28,570 nucleotides of DNA from Vitrella brassicaformis (GCA_001179505.1 CDMY01000706.1:1-28570); one strand, 5' to 3'. Shown: positions 1 through 10,685, counted from the stretch's first letter. Notes: generated by a model not told the origin, from the sequence alone. Program-made: numbers and translations.

Positions 1-272
1 CCACAAAGCACACATAGAATGGAGAGCCCGCTCGCTTGGCACGTTCGATGAGTGTGGCTAACACAAAACAATGCCCGATAGTGGAGTGATCCGTACGAAA
101 TCCTGCCTGTTCAGGGCATACCTTGGCTTGCTGCAGCAGCAATGGCTGAAGCACATTACCATACAGCTTCATGAATACAGACAGTAAGTGAATACCACGA
201 TAATTATCAGGATCACTCAGTGTGCCCTTCTTGTGAATAGGATGAATGATGATACAGTCATTCGTGTACCCC
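1..272 (-). mobile_element. Non-LTR retrotransposon reverse transcriptase fragment
   Basis: The minus-strand frame is open from about 325 to the window edge. Reading from 272 down to 1 it gives, in order, the hallmarks of a LINE-type reverse transcriptase: PIHKKG, a spacer, NYRGIHLL, then EQAGFRTDHST, and finally FYVCFV just where the catalytic motif A (FVD) would begin. These blocks are the fingers region of non-LTR RTs. The catalytic YxDD lies outside the window. Upstream of about position 280 the similarity stops and a stop codon follows at 326-328, so the element looks 5'-truncated or interrupted. It lies outside the visible end of the left duplication arm. Domain identity is seen directly; clade and activity cannot be judged. 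Confidence 0.85.
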
Positions 273-700
273 CAGTAAGACGTACGGAGATATGTCGGTG
301 TGCATCGTGGGTCAGGGTTCGGGTTTCACGGTTCCGCGCTCTCCCCCCCGACTCTTTATTTCTCAGCTGCATTGATCCATCTCACGCTCTCCGCTTCTCA
401 GCTGCGATGACGGGTGTGAATGAGATCAAACAGCTGTGAAGCTTGTACTTCACTGACTGTCAGGGGCATTATTTACGTGTGTGCAATGAAGTACGTACAT
501 GACGGATTGTTCGGATGAATGAATGCGGGTCGATTCAGGGCAGAATGGCTCACCGCGACAGACGCTTCCAGACGCTCCATGTCGTCGTGGAGCAAGTGAA
601 AGACACGATTTGACATAATCAAGTCGACGTTGTCAAAATGCATTCAAACATACAGCCACTTCGCCCCTTCTCATGGCCTCTCCATCCCTCTCCGTCTCAG
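273..700. other. Gap between RT fragment and ankyrin gene 3' end
   Basis: No convincing coding exon or RNA gene was seen. The stretch holds the decayed upstream edge of the retrotransposon fragment and the presumed 3' flank of the minus-strand ankyrin gene. Short open frames here have no recognisable content. Confidence 0.4.
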
Positions 701-2422
701 TCAGTCGATGCCCAGCGGCACAAAGAGGCCGGTCCCCTTGTCAATGCGGCCCAGCTGTTGCCATGAGAACTGGCAGTCCTGGTCGCCCAGATGCTCGTTG
801 AAGCCCTTGACCACCCCCACCCCACCATGGCTGACCTCGTCCAGCCGGGCCCAGTGCACCACCTCACGCACACCCTTCAGCACCCCCTGCCCCCCACTGC
901 CGCGAAAGGCAAAGCACTGCAGCGGCGGGACGGTCACCTTGACGCGCTTGTCGCCCTGCTGCTCGTATCGCGTCCCGCCCACCACCTCCCTGTTGCTGCT
1001 CGTCTGTGTGGCCGCCGACTTGACGAAGTGGCCGACGGCCGCACGCACGCGGCGCCTCAGCACCGACTCGCCAATGAGGTACTGGTCGATGGCGGCGACA
1101 GCAGCGGGGGGCTCGTGTAGGAAGGCGCCGATCTTCCAGCCGATGGCCTCAGCCTCGTGTGGGCCGAATGCCATGTTGGATGGGGAGGGGTGGGGGTGGG
1201 CACCGTCGTGGTGGGGGGCCAGGGGCAGCAGACGGGCGAGAAGCATCGAGTGGTCGCGCTGGGGGGCGAGGGCGCCGTTGATGGCCGACATGACGACGTC
1301 GGACAGCTCACCCAGCACTGTGGCATACTCGGCCAGCACCAGCTGGCGGCGACGGCGCTGCATGTCAGTGGCGGTGGGCATGCGGGCGATGCATGGGGCC
1401 GCCCCGCCCCGCAGCAGCACACGGATGGTGGTCCTGTGCTCGCGGATCCGTCTCGCGTCCCACTCTCCCTGCCGCTGCACTTGGATGATATCATAGAGCG
1501 CCTCGGCAGCGACGGCGAGGGGTGCTGTCCGATGAGGCTGGGGGCCCCAGTAGTTCGGCATTCCTCGGTTGACGTCATTAACTGTGAGCTGGCGGCACAG
1601 CCAATCAGCCACACAGGGGGAACCAGCTTTTGCCGCCCAGTGCAGTGGCGTCGAGCCGTCGGTGTCTGTTGCCGTCATGTCGGCTCCGTGGCTGGTGATG
1701 AGGGTGAGGTACTGGTCGATGAATTGCTGGGAGAACCTAGCAGACTTAACGGCTGCCGAATGAACCAGACAGCTTCCAAAGGTCCGTTCCGCTGCAAGTG
1801 TGCTGTCGTGTTGGATGAGGCGACGGTACACCGACATGAGGGCGTCCTCGTACTGACAAGTGAGGGCAGCGGCAGCCTCAGAGACGTAGGGGAGCTGCAT
1901 CACCGTGAATCCCCGCACGTTGGCCTGCCGCTCCAGGAGGGCCTCCACAGCCGTCAGATTGCCCGCACGAATCGCAATCTTGATGGGCCTCTCGGAGCCG
2001 TCGCCATCATTGATGTCCGCACCGCCGTCAATGAGTGCATTGATGATATCACGCTGCAGCTCGCGGGAGGACCACTGTGGCAGGAAGAGGGGCACTTGAG
2101 CAGGAAAAGGCCCGTATGCGTAGAGGAATAGTCCGTTTGCGGGGCTGTCGATGGCGAAAGACAGGCAGCTATATCGCGCGTACGGCGGTACTCGCGATAC
2201 GCGCAGGCCGCCGAGGGCTCTCGGGTCGGCTCCTTGCCCGATCAGCTGTGTGACTTGACTGACTTCGGTGAACGTGTGGCGGATGCAGCCCTCCAAAAGC
2301 TGCCGGCTGAGAGCACTGACGCCCTCATCAGGGACGATGTCGACGTCATCCAGCCCCTTGCAGCCGTGTGGCAGCGTAGCATGAGGAGGTGCTTGCGATG
2401 CGGCAGAGGACGACTGGGCCAT
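701..2422 (-). CDS. Ankyrin-repeat protein, left-arm copy
   Basis: A single uninterrupted exon encodes 573 aa. I chose the ATG at 2422 (MAQSSSAASQ) because the right-arm paralogue begins at the equivalent ATG; an in-frame GTG precedes it. Ankyrin-type helices are visible around residues 50-75 (LIGQGADPRA), 125-175 (ALIDGGADINDGDGS, then AGNLTAVEALLERQ), 240-290 (SHGADMTATDTDGSTPLHWA) and 330-345 (VLLRGGAAP). The C-terminal third, about 200 aa, has no recognised domain. There is no signal peptide or membrane segment, so a cytosolic or nuclear protein-binding role is likely. A splice acceptor (TTGCAG) just upstream of the ATG is shared with the other copy and suggests a 5' UTR intron. It is divergent from the F-box gene at 3000. 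The family call is solid; no specific function can be assigned. Confidence 0.85.
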   Translation of the reverse strand: MAQSSSAASQAPPHATLPHGCKGLDDVDIVPDEGVSALSRQLLEGCIRHTFTEVSQVTQLIGQGADPRALGGLRVSRVPPYARYSCLSFAIDSPANGLFLYAYGPFPAQVPLFLPQWSSRELQRDIINALIDGGADINDGDGSERPIKIAIRAGNLTAVEALLERQANVRGFTVMQLPYVSEAAAALTCQYEDALMSVYRRLIQHDSTLAAERTFGSCLVHSAAVKSARFSQQFIDQYLTLITSHGADMTATDTDGSTPLHWAAKAGSPCVADWLCRQLTVNDVNRGMPNYWGPQPHRTAPLAVAAEALYDIIQVQRQGEWDARRIREHRTTIRVLLRGGAAPCIARMPTATDMQRRRRQLVLAEYATVLGELSDVVMSAINGALAPQRDHSMLLARLLPLAPHHDGAHPHPSPSNMAFGPHEAEAIGWKIGAFLHEPPAAVAAIDQYLIGESVLRRRVRAAVGHFVKSAATQTSSNREVVGGTRYEQQGDKRVKVTVPPLQCFAFRGSGGQGVLKGVREVVHWARLDEVSHGGVGVVKGFNEHLGDQDCQFSWQQLGRIDKGTGLFVPLGID

Positions 2423-2999
2423 CACACCGAGTCACACCACTGCAAGCACAAACAGAGATACACAGTCAATTGCAAATCCCTTCTCCATCCAACATTGCCG
2501 GCGCACCTGGTCAGTCAGTCACTCGACGGCCGCCACCGCGAAGCCATCGACGACACCTGCGGTGAGAACACACAGAGATGCCACCCCAGTCAGTGGTGCT
2601 TTGCCTTGCCGTCACACATCGTTGATTCGTTCATTCATTCTCATACCATCAGCGGGTGGATTGGCAGGCCAACCAGACTCCGAGAACAAAGGCTGCTTCT
2701 CCGTTTGCTTCTTCACCGAGGGCTCGACAGCTGACAACACACACGGCGAGCAGTGAGGTCACGCATGTTCGGTCTTTTCGCTTGTTACCTTCCTTACTGT
2801 GTCTGCTGACCTGGAACAACCTGCGAAAGAGCCGTTTTGCTTCACTTTTATCCCCCGATCGGCATCATTTGCGAGCTTGGCGCCACGAGTTCTCCCTGTG
2901 GCTTGTGAATGTCCACGGAGGGACGTGCTGACATCAAGATCAGCAGCTTGGCTTCACATGACCCATCTGCTGCTGCTGCTGGTGCATCCATAGCAACTC
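2423..2999. promoter_or_regulatory. Divergent intergenic region (ankyrin / F-box), left
   Basis: This is the shared upstream region of two divergent genes, repeated at 26928-27544. No TATA box was evident. It includes the putative 5' UTR intron of the ankyrin gene and an 18-codon upstream open frame on the minus strand (2713-2766), whose length and last 11 codons, including the stop, are unchanged in the right copy. Promoter identity is inferred from gene orientation only. Confidence 0.45.
2713..2766 (-). other. Candidate upstream ORF in ankyrin 5' leader, left
   Basis: An 18-codon frame (MRDLTARRVCCQLSSPR) ends in TGA about 290 nt before the ankyrin ATG. The mirror copy at about 27204-27257 has the same length, the same start and stop, and the shared tail RRVCC/CRVCC-QLSSPR. 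A TGTTGTCAG in the middle could instead be a splice acceptor, in which case the conservation reflects a UTR intron border rather than translation. Confidence 0.3.
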
Positions 3000-5900
3000 A
3001 TGGAGGTAAGCGCCAACCACGACAGAACAAAAGAGAGAGGAGCAGCTATTTCAGATCTTTCGTTGGTTTGCAGATGTCTGGCGGTGCTGACGAGAATGCC
3101 GGCAAGCGGCCTCGTGTGGACAATATTGACTCATCGCCAGCTGCTGCTGCTGCTGGAGGTGGGAAGAGGGACCCATGAAGGGAACAGACCGACTCACTCT
3201 TTGATGGCCGGCTGCCTTTGTTGTGATGCTCTCTCTCTCTCTCTCTCTCTCTCAGGTGGTGGATGTAGCACTGGTGTAGCTGTAGATGGCGGGCAGCCCT
3301 CGGACCAAGGGGTGCATCCCGTCATAGACTGGGTCAGCAGCACAACCACCTGCATGGACGACACACGCAGACACACACACTTGATGGCTCTGTGTGTGTC
3401 CGTGTGTTCGTTCATTCCATCAGGCCGACAGGGCGAATGTCCGTCGGCTGGTCCCCTTGTTGAAGAAGATCAAATCGCTCGAGGTGCAGACGGCGACCGT
3501 GCTGTTAAAGGTGCGACCACTCGTCACTCCCACACTGGCCGACAAGGTACACACACACACACACACACGCCCTTCTCCTTCTGTTTGTGAGTGGTGATGT
3601 GTGTTGGCAGGTGCCCGGCCTGTCGAGTAAGCTGATGACGGTGGAGCAGTCGGTGGCGTTGCGACACGACACGCTGCGGGGTCTCATCAAGACACTCGAC
3701 AGCGTCAAAGTCGCCAAGCCGCCACTCCCTCACCCCATCGCCAACAAACCCCTCCCACCAGACACCACAATAACCCAGGCAAGCCACACATCAGACCAGC
3801 CCAAAGATCCTCACACATGACATGTGCGCCCCTGTGTGTGTGGTCAGCTCGGTCGTCCGTGTCTGGACGGCCTGCCGCCCGACGTGGCGCACGACGTGTT
3901 GGCCTTCATGCCCACCAAAGACGCCGCGCCCCTCTCCCGCGTCAACCAGGCCATCAAGCAGCCCGTCACCGACGACACCAGGGGCGTGTACCGCCATCTG
4001 GTCATTGGTGTGGACGAGCGAGAGTGGTGGGATGAGGGCATTCGGAGCAATGCCAGGCGGAAGCGCGAGGACCGGCAGAGACCTCGATACACTGAAGCAG
4101 AAACTGGTGTGCCAGCGCATTCCACCAGCCATCGAGCGGCCGGGGAGGGAGCATGTTCTGGTTCTTGGTCAGGGTCGGCTGCGGACGGTGCACATTAGCT
4201 CTCATTGGAAGGGCCTCGACTTCCCTCTCGACTGCATCGAGGCCTCCCGCGACACAGTGAGGAGCATGAAGCTCTACGAGAAGAGACTCGAGAACGACTA
4301 CGACCTCTCGGGCTTTGAGGATTACGACTACAGCGTGCCGACTTCACCGTCCACTGTGGCCTTCTCACAGCTGGAGGACCTCTACGTCGAACAGTGGCCA
4401 TATGATTACGGGTGAGCAGCGGGTGTCTGACGGTCACAGGCAGCTGTGATGTGTGTTTATCATCCCCTCTCTCTCCCTCTCTCTCTCACACACACTGTGT
4501 GTCTGTGTGTGTGTGTGTGTGCGTGTGTGTGTGTGTGTGTTCAGGCTGAGGCGTCGCCGTGGGTAAGCATCAGTGTTCTTCATGGTCACACAGCTGCTAT
4601 GCACTGATCATCCCCTCTCTCTCTCTGTGTGTGTGTGCGTGTGTGTTTGTTTAGGTTCCGAGGGTGGCGATTCCCATCGCTCCTTCGCCTGCGAGCTCGG
4701 GGGTCTTCTTGGGGGATGAGTGACATCATGGAGCATGCCCCCAAGCTCAAGTCACTGTGTAAGCAGTCACAGTTCTCACATGCAGCTGCTGCACCCATGG
4801 ATGACTTCTCTGACCCTCCCACCTGTCTGCAGCGATCGACTGCCTGTTTTTTGACTTCGATTCCCTCGTTCTGGGATGCCCGCACCTCACCGACATCGAG
4901 TTGGTGCAGGTGTGCCCCTATGAATTCACGTCGACACTGGGCAAGCTGAAGCGTGCTCTCGACCCCATCTGGACCAAAGATAGCCTAAAGGGTGCGCCAG
5001 CCACCGAGCGAGAACAGACAGAGGAGCCATCGACAGCGGGCTGGCCGCAATGTTCTTTGTGGCTGTGTGCAGACGTTGAGAAGAGGCTCGGCCTGGAGTT
5101 CGACGGCAGGATCTCCGTCCCCTTCACCGACCATCTGCTCCGCCCCACAGGCCGTGATCAGATCGGCCTCCCTGCCTTCCTCGACTGGGCAGGTAAGTCG
5201 GTACGACAAACCGACAAATGGACAAACAGGAGGATTGCAATGCTGTGCATCTCTGTTGAATGTGTGGGTTTGTCTGCAGCGTCGGTCAACTGCATGGTCG
5301 ACTGGAGGGCGAGTGAGGTTCGTGTCGACTGCTCCAGGGACCTCGTCACTTCCCCTCCTGCACCCACTGGCTTCATGACCAAACTGATCAAAGACATCAG
5401 CAGCACAGCCAAACACGTGAGCAACGCAGCACCAAGACTAGAGGCCGCAAAGAGACGCACATTCACCCCTGCTCCTTGTCTGCCACGGGTGTACGGTTGG
5501 ATACACGCAGGTGACTCTGCAGTGTGGCGGGAAGCCTCTGCACCCGTCGTGGGCCGGCCTGCTGGTCTTCACCAAGGCCACTTCTCTCACGGTGGCGGGC
5601 CTGACGTCATCCCGGGCGTTGTCGAGTGTGCCGCAGTGGATGGCAGCCAAGAGCGACACCACCGGTGGCAATCGCCACCTGCCCAACATCACCACCCTCC
5701 ACCTCGGCTTCGACGGGGGTGTGTGTGATGACGTGCCTGCGGGGCCCGATGGCCTTCGTGCGCTGTTGGGCATATTAGATAGGCTCACGACAGTCAGTCT
5801 GACCTGCTTGTCGAACATGGGCGTGGCAGCGTTTTGCCTATCGCAGCTGCCCCCCACTGCCAAGCTAGAGAGCGTCGACGTGGTGGCATTGGATTGCAGC

Positions 5901-6242
5901 TCAGATGTGCCCGCCATCTCTGCCTGCACCCGATACCCTCACATCGCTTCCATGACTGTCGAAGTGATCGTTAGCAAAACGATAGATGAGATTGCGTCTG
6001 GCGTCGCGTTGATCGCTGCTGTGCGGCCTGCAACCGCTCGTCTGAAAGCGTCTGTCGGTCTGAGTGCTCTGCACAATCGGGAGGGGTGTGAGAGCAGAGA
6101 GGCCGAGTTGCGTTCAGTGGTGGAGCATTGCATCGACCAGGCAGAGACAGCCCACTATGGGCTGGTTGCCGATGACAGCGAGTCGGGTGCGTATGTAGAG
6201 TATGTAGAGCTGCAGCTGGTGAGGCTGCCAACGCATTCCTGA
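3000..6242 (+). pseudogene. F-box/LRR-like protein, left-arm copy, frameshifted
   Basis: A gene of about 13 exons. It starts with a 6-nt coding exon (ATGGAG, 3000-3005), then exon 2 from 3074 (MSGGADENAGKRPRVD). Further exons give a helical stretch (ADRANVRRLVPLLKKIKSLE) and an F-box at about 3850-3990 (LDGLPPDVAHDVLAFMP, then LSRVNQAIK). Past the F-box the copy lacks the acidic linker of the right-arm paralogue, and the frame of the F-box does not match the frame of the DTLKQKL segment in the same exon. As it stands, translation would run into TAG at about 4196-4198. All later exons (GCPHLTDIELVQ, the 40-aa EKRLGLEF block, and a large last exon ending VRLPTHS) remain open. An extra 18-nt exon is present near 4542-4565. 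A truncated F-box-only product is the alternative to a pseudogene. Confidence 0.75.
4405..4660 (+). repeat. Duplicated intron segment creating an 18-nt exon
   Basis: Two successive stretches beginning at splice donors (GTGAGCAGCGGG at about 4410 and GTAAGCATCAGT at about 4564) both run through a GGTCACA...CAGCTG block, then ATCATCCCCTCTCTCT and a TG repeat, to an acceptor. The right arm has one such intron. The duplication leaves a tiny exon (GCTGAGGCGTCGCCGTGG) that keeps phase and would add LRRRRG to the protein. The TG tract at about 4497-4540 is a microsatellite. Confidence 0.6.
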
Positions 6243-6811
6243 CATGTCTATGATGACTAGCTAGCTGTACAGAACATCGTGTCTAGCGGGGACGGCTGGC
6301 TGTCTGGCGTGTGGTGACTGGATGCTATGCGAGTTGGCTATTTCTGCACTCTGCCTTTCCTCGACCGATCAGTGTGTGGGTGACGTGTTGATGCATTCGA
6401 TCATACGTGGCTGCAGTGACACTGTTCGTGCTTATCGCTATCAAGCCTTCTCTGGCTGTCTGAGCAATGAGCATCCATATTGAAATCCATGAGCCCCGAC
6501 ATCCATTCATTCCTCCCGGCCGTTCCTTCTCTGCCGACACACACACCTTCATTCCTCCACGTGGTGTGTGGCACACTGTGTGTATGTCCGCTGTGTGGAG
6601 GCCATCGGTCAATTCCTCTCTTACAGCGGTTGAATGCACTGTGTGAAGGCATGAATCCTCTGGCAGTCTGTCTCTGTCGCTTCGATCAGTCCCTCGGTTG
6701 CCAGCGCACCACAATACCGCAGCTGTTAATGTCACGAGACGTCTGCACACACAAACGTCAGACAGACACACATCAAAGGCAGGGAGACACGTCCATTAAT
6801 TACATGGTTGC
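6243..6811. other. Convergent intergenic region, left arm
   Basis: This lies between the 3' ends of the F-box gene (plus) and the PAN-like gene (minus). It matches the region at 23055-23540 in the right arm. Open frames of up to 148 codons on the minus strand are not kept in the other copy, so I do not call a gene. It contains a motif (CGACCGATCAGTGTGTGG, then CATCCATATTGAAA) that recurs near 12480-12615. Confidence 0.5.
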
Positions 6812-7886
6812 TTACATCCTGGTGGGATGATCTCTCCGTCGCTTCGGATCGGCCCCCTCAGCGCACAGGGCGGCCTCTCCGACCGATTCACACCTCGCTC
6901 CATCTTCTCTGCACACATCACAACAACAACACACACACACACGCGCGTCACGTGGCTGTCGGTCACTGGATCTCTCACCTTTGAGCTTGAGTGCCGTGAC
7001 AGCTCCTGGGTGATAGTGGTGGTGCAGCCGTCCGCTGCAGAACTGCACCCGGCCGAATGTGGTCGTCTCTTCGCTGGGCCGGAGGGTGAAGAACCGACAG
7101 TCTTCCAACTCGTCACTGGACATCACACATCACACACACAGGGAGAGACACTGACTCTATTGCTGCGCTGCCCTACCCACCAGTGGTTAGCGGCTGTGGT
7201 GGCGTTGATGTTGTCGTGTTGCTCGAGCGTCTCGCTGCACGCACTCAGCATGTTCGAGTAGACGTCGTAGTTGGCAACCAACAGCGGCTTGACATAAGTC
7301 GTGGCAAACCTTCAATGAGGAGACAGCGAGAGAGAGAGAGAGAGACACGTGCAGTGTGTCTCTGTGTGTCAGAAGGTCGTACGGCGATGTTTGTGTGGTC
7401 AGGGTTTGGAGCGTGCGCATCCACGTGTCATCGAGACACACACGTGCAGTCGGCCAGCTGAATGCCGTGCACTCAGTGGCCTTGTCGCACCACTCGCGCA
7501 TCTCATCGACGCCACTGATGCCCTGACGACACACACACAGACAGACAGACAGACAGACAGACAGATGGACAGACAATCGCGTGACTGATTGATTGATGTG
7601 GTGGAGAGGCTCACTGACTGACTGACCATTTCTGCCGGCAGGAGAGTGATTGACCGGCGACAGTCGACTGTGTGGTTGGCTATCTGCAGGTACTCGGCCA
7701 CACAGACGCCTCACCTGTGCCATCATCATGATTCACAGCCAGGAGAGACAGACGAGAGCGGGGCCCTTCCCTCTCTCTGTATTGATTCACTCACCTACCA
7801 TTGTGTTTGCGGCCGACATGGAGTGCATTGCAGCGGGCCAGCCACCACACCGTCAGAGACAGCACAAAGAGGAGCTTGACCGCCAT
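6812..7886 (-). pseudogene. Secreted PAN-like protein, left-arm copy, frameshifted
   Basis: This is the mirror copy of the gene at 21997-23054. Exon 1 (ATG at 7886) encodes a clear signal peptide (MAVKLLFVLSLTVWWLARC). In exon 2 the copy lacks the 7 nt ACCACCG that the right copy has after GTGTGGCCG, so the frame reaches TAG within a few codons. I found no nearby acceptor that restores phase. Downstream exons still match: WCDKATECTAFSW, LPTTYVKPLLVANYDVYSN, and DELEDCRFFTLRPS. A 1-nt indel in the last exon also changes the C-terminus (ends near 6812 in the right-copy frame). A CAGA/CTGT repeat (7529-7567) lies in the intron before exon 3. Most likely a recent pseudogene. Confidence 0.75.
7529..7567. 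repeat. (CAGA)n microsatellite in intron
   Basis: Roughly nine CAGA/ACAG units, seen as CTGT on the gene strand, form the pyrimidine-rich tract before exon 3 of the left PAN-like copy. The same tract exists at about 22314-22341 in the right copy. Confidence 0.85.
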
Positions 7887-8165
7887 CTTAGCTCTCCGAC
7901 CAATCGCTCTCCGATCGATGAAAAATTGATGAAGTCGGGTCCCACACACACACATGTAATGCACATGTATGGAGAGCATCCGACCCATTCATCGAGTAGC
8001 TTTTCACGCACAAAGAGAAGCTGTGTATATCAAAAACTCTAGTTGAGCAGCCCAAGGCTTGTGTTCGTGCCCGATAGATACACTGACCTAGTCTCTAGCA
8101 AACACAGCTCAACTTGGCCAGCAAACAGAGAGACACATCGACCACCGAACGCTCACTCACTGAAT

Positions 8166-10070
8166 CAGTTCAAAGCGCCATCGGCGTTTCCCATGCTGAG
8201 GCCCTTGTAGTCCGACCCTGCGGCTTCACTGCATGGATGGCGCAGAAAGACCCAAGGAGATATGCAGACACTGATTGAGTACTGCTTGATCGGTGCACCT
8301 GTCCTCAACCGATGGAGAGACACTGTCAGCACGTGCAGCTGCGCTCTCTTGCGATCCTGCCCAGATCACAAAAAGATGAATTAGTGAATGATTCATTCCT
8401 CGCGCTTGGGTGGGTGTGCTGTACCTGATCCTGCGAGCGGCGACCCGAACCATGAAGCTGGCGAGAAGACCTTGGCATACCAGGGGCGTCTGCCGTTCTG
8501 GTCGGGTGGTGGTTGGCCTCCTGGGCCTCTTGGCATGCAACACGAACTGCCAAACCAAAGCCTCATCTATCTGAGTGCCCTGTGTGGTCCATGCAGTCGG
8601 CTGTCGTACCTGCAAGAGCCGCACGGCGATCGGCCTCCCTCCCAGCACTTTGATCTTCCACAAGACGACCAGTTTCCCCAACCCTGAGGAGGAGGACACA
8701 GACAATAAGATGAGCGAGACATGCGTGTTTCTTGTTTGCGAACGGTCACCGCGCTCTCATTGTTGAGTTTGGCTCTAAGGCCCTCGACCACGGACTCGAG
8801 CTCACGTCCTCTTTTACGCAAAAACTATACAACCGGTCATAGATGCACGGACACATACATGTCTTTCAATCTGCGTGTTGTTTCTGCGTACCTCGACCTC
8901 TGCTTGCGCGGCATCCAATGCTTCTCGGCACTCAATATCTTCAGCGTGTCTCAGGGCGTCGTCCAGCCGCTCACCTTAGAAGAAGGCAACAATGCGACGT
9001 CTTGAATGACAAACATAAAGGCTTGGCGTACCATTATCCGGCTCAGCCTCAGAGGTGAGCTCAGAGAGCACAGCTGCGCCAGTTTGCCCTGTCTTGGATG
9101 CCTCTATTGTGGCCTGGAGATTGGCAGTGACCGTCCTCAACTCGTCGTTCTTACTCTTTAACACAGATGCCTCCTCTCGAGCCTCATCACGCTCTCTCAG
9201 GAGCTCCTGATGGCATCACAAAGAGAAAAGAGGCAACTCTCTCCTTCGATTCCTTCTCTTGTCTCACGTTCATCTGTCGCAAAAATTCGCCCTCCCGTGG
9301 CGTCGTGCGGTCGACGTTTCTGGGGCTTCGCGGGCTGCTGGTTGAAGAGAATGGAATGGCGAAAGGCGGCACAAGGGGCTTGTTTTCTTCCTTGCGGAGC
9401 GCCTTCATCTCTTCCTTCAACTGTCGCGTCTCTCTCGTCTTCTTGTGTGCCTCCTCTTGGACAACATCAACTTGTGTCTTGAAGTGATACGCGTCGCCCT
9501 CTGCTGCCTGCACACGTCGCTCCAGTGCTGTTATCTTGCGGTTGGCCTCTACCAAGGCTGCCGACTTCTCCTTCAGCGCTGTCTCCAGCTGGTGCACCGC
9601 TTCGTCGCACTCCTGGCCTGCAAAGAAGTGCATGCAGAGAAAGCTCAAGGTCGTGTGCACACATACATGACGCGTACCGACAGCAGAGGCACTTGACGCC
9701 TGGGAACTTCTCCTCCTCTCGAGTGCTTGAGTGGCCCTCAGGCGGTCACATCTGCAGACAGAGACGGGAAGAGGGCAAGGCATCCAGTACAGTAACTCTG
9801 ACAAGTGCCAGTGCCTCTTTCTCACTCCTCCTCGAGCTGCCGCTCATTCGTTCTTGATGTCTGCAGGTGCTTGTACATGGTCTCGTACGATCCGCGAAAC
9901 ACGTCAAACTGCTCCTTCCCGACCATCTCCAGCAGCAGCAGCTGGTACTCCTTCTCAAATGCCTTCCTGCGGGAGAAACAGCCAAGCGCACAATGGCTAC
10001 CATGCGTCATCTTGCTGATTGCTCACTCGAAATGTAAGGAATCGTCGCTCGACGACCGTGAGTGCGTCAT
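8166..10070 (-). CDS. Coiled-coil protein
   Basis: A gene of about 11 exons. The start at 10070 gives MTHSRSSSSDDSLHFE, spliced in phase to KAFEKEYQLLLLEMVG, then NERQLEEE joined to CDRLRATQALERRRSS. A long exon (about 9620-9270) is heptad-rich: CDEAVHQLETALKEKSAAL, then EANRKITALERRVQAAEG and TRETRQLKEEMKALRKEE. It is followed by a Ser/Pro linker (STSSPRSPRN) and further coiled coil (ELLRERDEAREEASVLKSK). The last exons give a small, probably disordered tail ending SDYKGLSMGNADGALN. There is no motor head, signal peptide or membrane segment. A structural or cytoskeletal adaptor is possible, but the family is not recognised. The exact splice borders of two exons near 8560-8820 are uncertain. 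Confidence 0.7.
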
Positions 10071-10685
10071 GGTGCTCCGTGGCCAGCGGGGATGGTTGGA
10101 ACTCCGGGGAAAGACGGGGGCCGAGTGGGGGCCTCGCGAGCTCGGACGCGAGAAAGATCCTGAATCCTGGTGCTATTGATTCACACCGATGTCGGCACTC
10201 ACGTAAGCAACATGACACGCACGTGGACCGTTCGTCGAATAGGCAGAGGCCGCTTTGTCTCTTGTCTGTGCGTCAGAAGTCCGCGTAACGGGGGAGTGCA
10301 TCGGCTATCGAGGATGAGGAACGCCGGTCGGCCCGTTTGGCCTCTTTCCTGGGGCCTTGTGATCGATGTTACCCAATTCAAAGAGGCGAGATCGCTGGGA
10401 GAGACGGAGACAAAAATGATTTACGAGCTTGCAGCTATTTCTCGTTTTTGTCCGCGTTCGGCTTTCCAGCCTTGTTTTTAGCCACAGATCCTCCGTTCTT
10501 TTTTTTTGGCTGGTTGTTGGCTTGTGTTGTCGACCGCATCTGCCTCTACCCCTCCCAACCCGTGCGAATGTCATCCGCCACTTTTTTCCTCCGCCGCCGT
10601 GCCCCTGCCTTCTGTGGAGCGGCTGGCGACTGCCTGGCATCAGCTCCAACAGGTGAATACATATGAGTGTGCCCTCGTGTGGATG
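10071..10685. other. Gap between coiled-coil gene and its inverted 5'-exon array
   Basis: This should hold the promoter of the minus-strand coiled-coil gene and the upstream side of the plus-strand array. No exon with recognisable content was found. A run of T (about 10498-10507) and pyrimidine-rich stretches are present. Confidence 0.4.

Larger units (their letters stand above)
1398..7975 (+). repeat. Left arm of large inverted duplication
   Basis: This segment corresponds, reverse-complemented, to 21915-28570. It carries ankyrin (part), F-box/LRR-like and PAN-like genes in the same relative order and orientation. The inner edge is set by the last shared stretch (GATGAAAAATTGATGAAGTC and the following CA repeat); the outer limit is only where the right arm leaves the window. 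Exons are clearly more similar than introns, so the duplication is not recent. The arm probably continues to about 700 or beyond. Confidence 0.85.

Noticed and set aside
1157-2131. 324-codon plus-strand frame opposite the left ankyrin gene
   Set aside because: It is an antisense shadow of a GC-rich single-exon gene. The ankyrin frame on the minus strand has recognisable repeats and a close paralogue; this frame has no domain-like content.
6325-6771. 148-codon minus-strand frame downstream of the left PAN-like gene
   Set aside because: The homologous right-arm region (23055-23540) does not keep the frame, so it is probably non-coding.
7533-7567. Regular CAGA repeat as a possible CRISPR or satellite
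   Set aside because: It is a simple 4-nt microsatellite inside an intron, without spacers, and similar tracts occur in other introns.
8560-8660. Thrombospondin-like WGNWSSCG string in the coiled-coil gene
   Set aside because: It appears only in a reading frame that leads to a stop in the next exon. The frame giving LGKLVVLWKIKVLGG continues in phase and is preferred.
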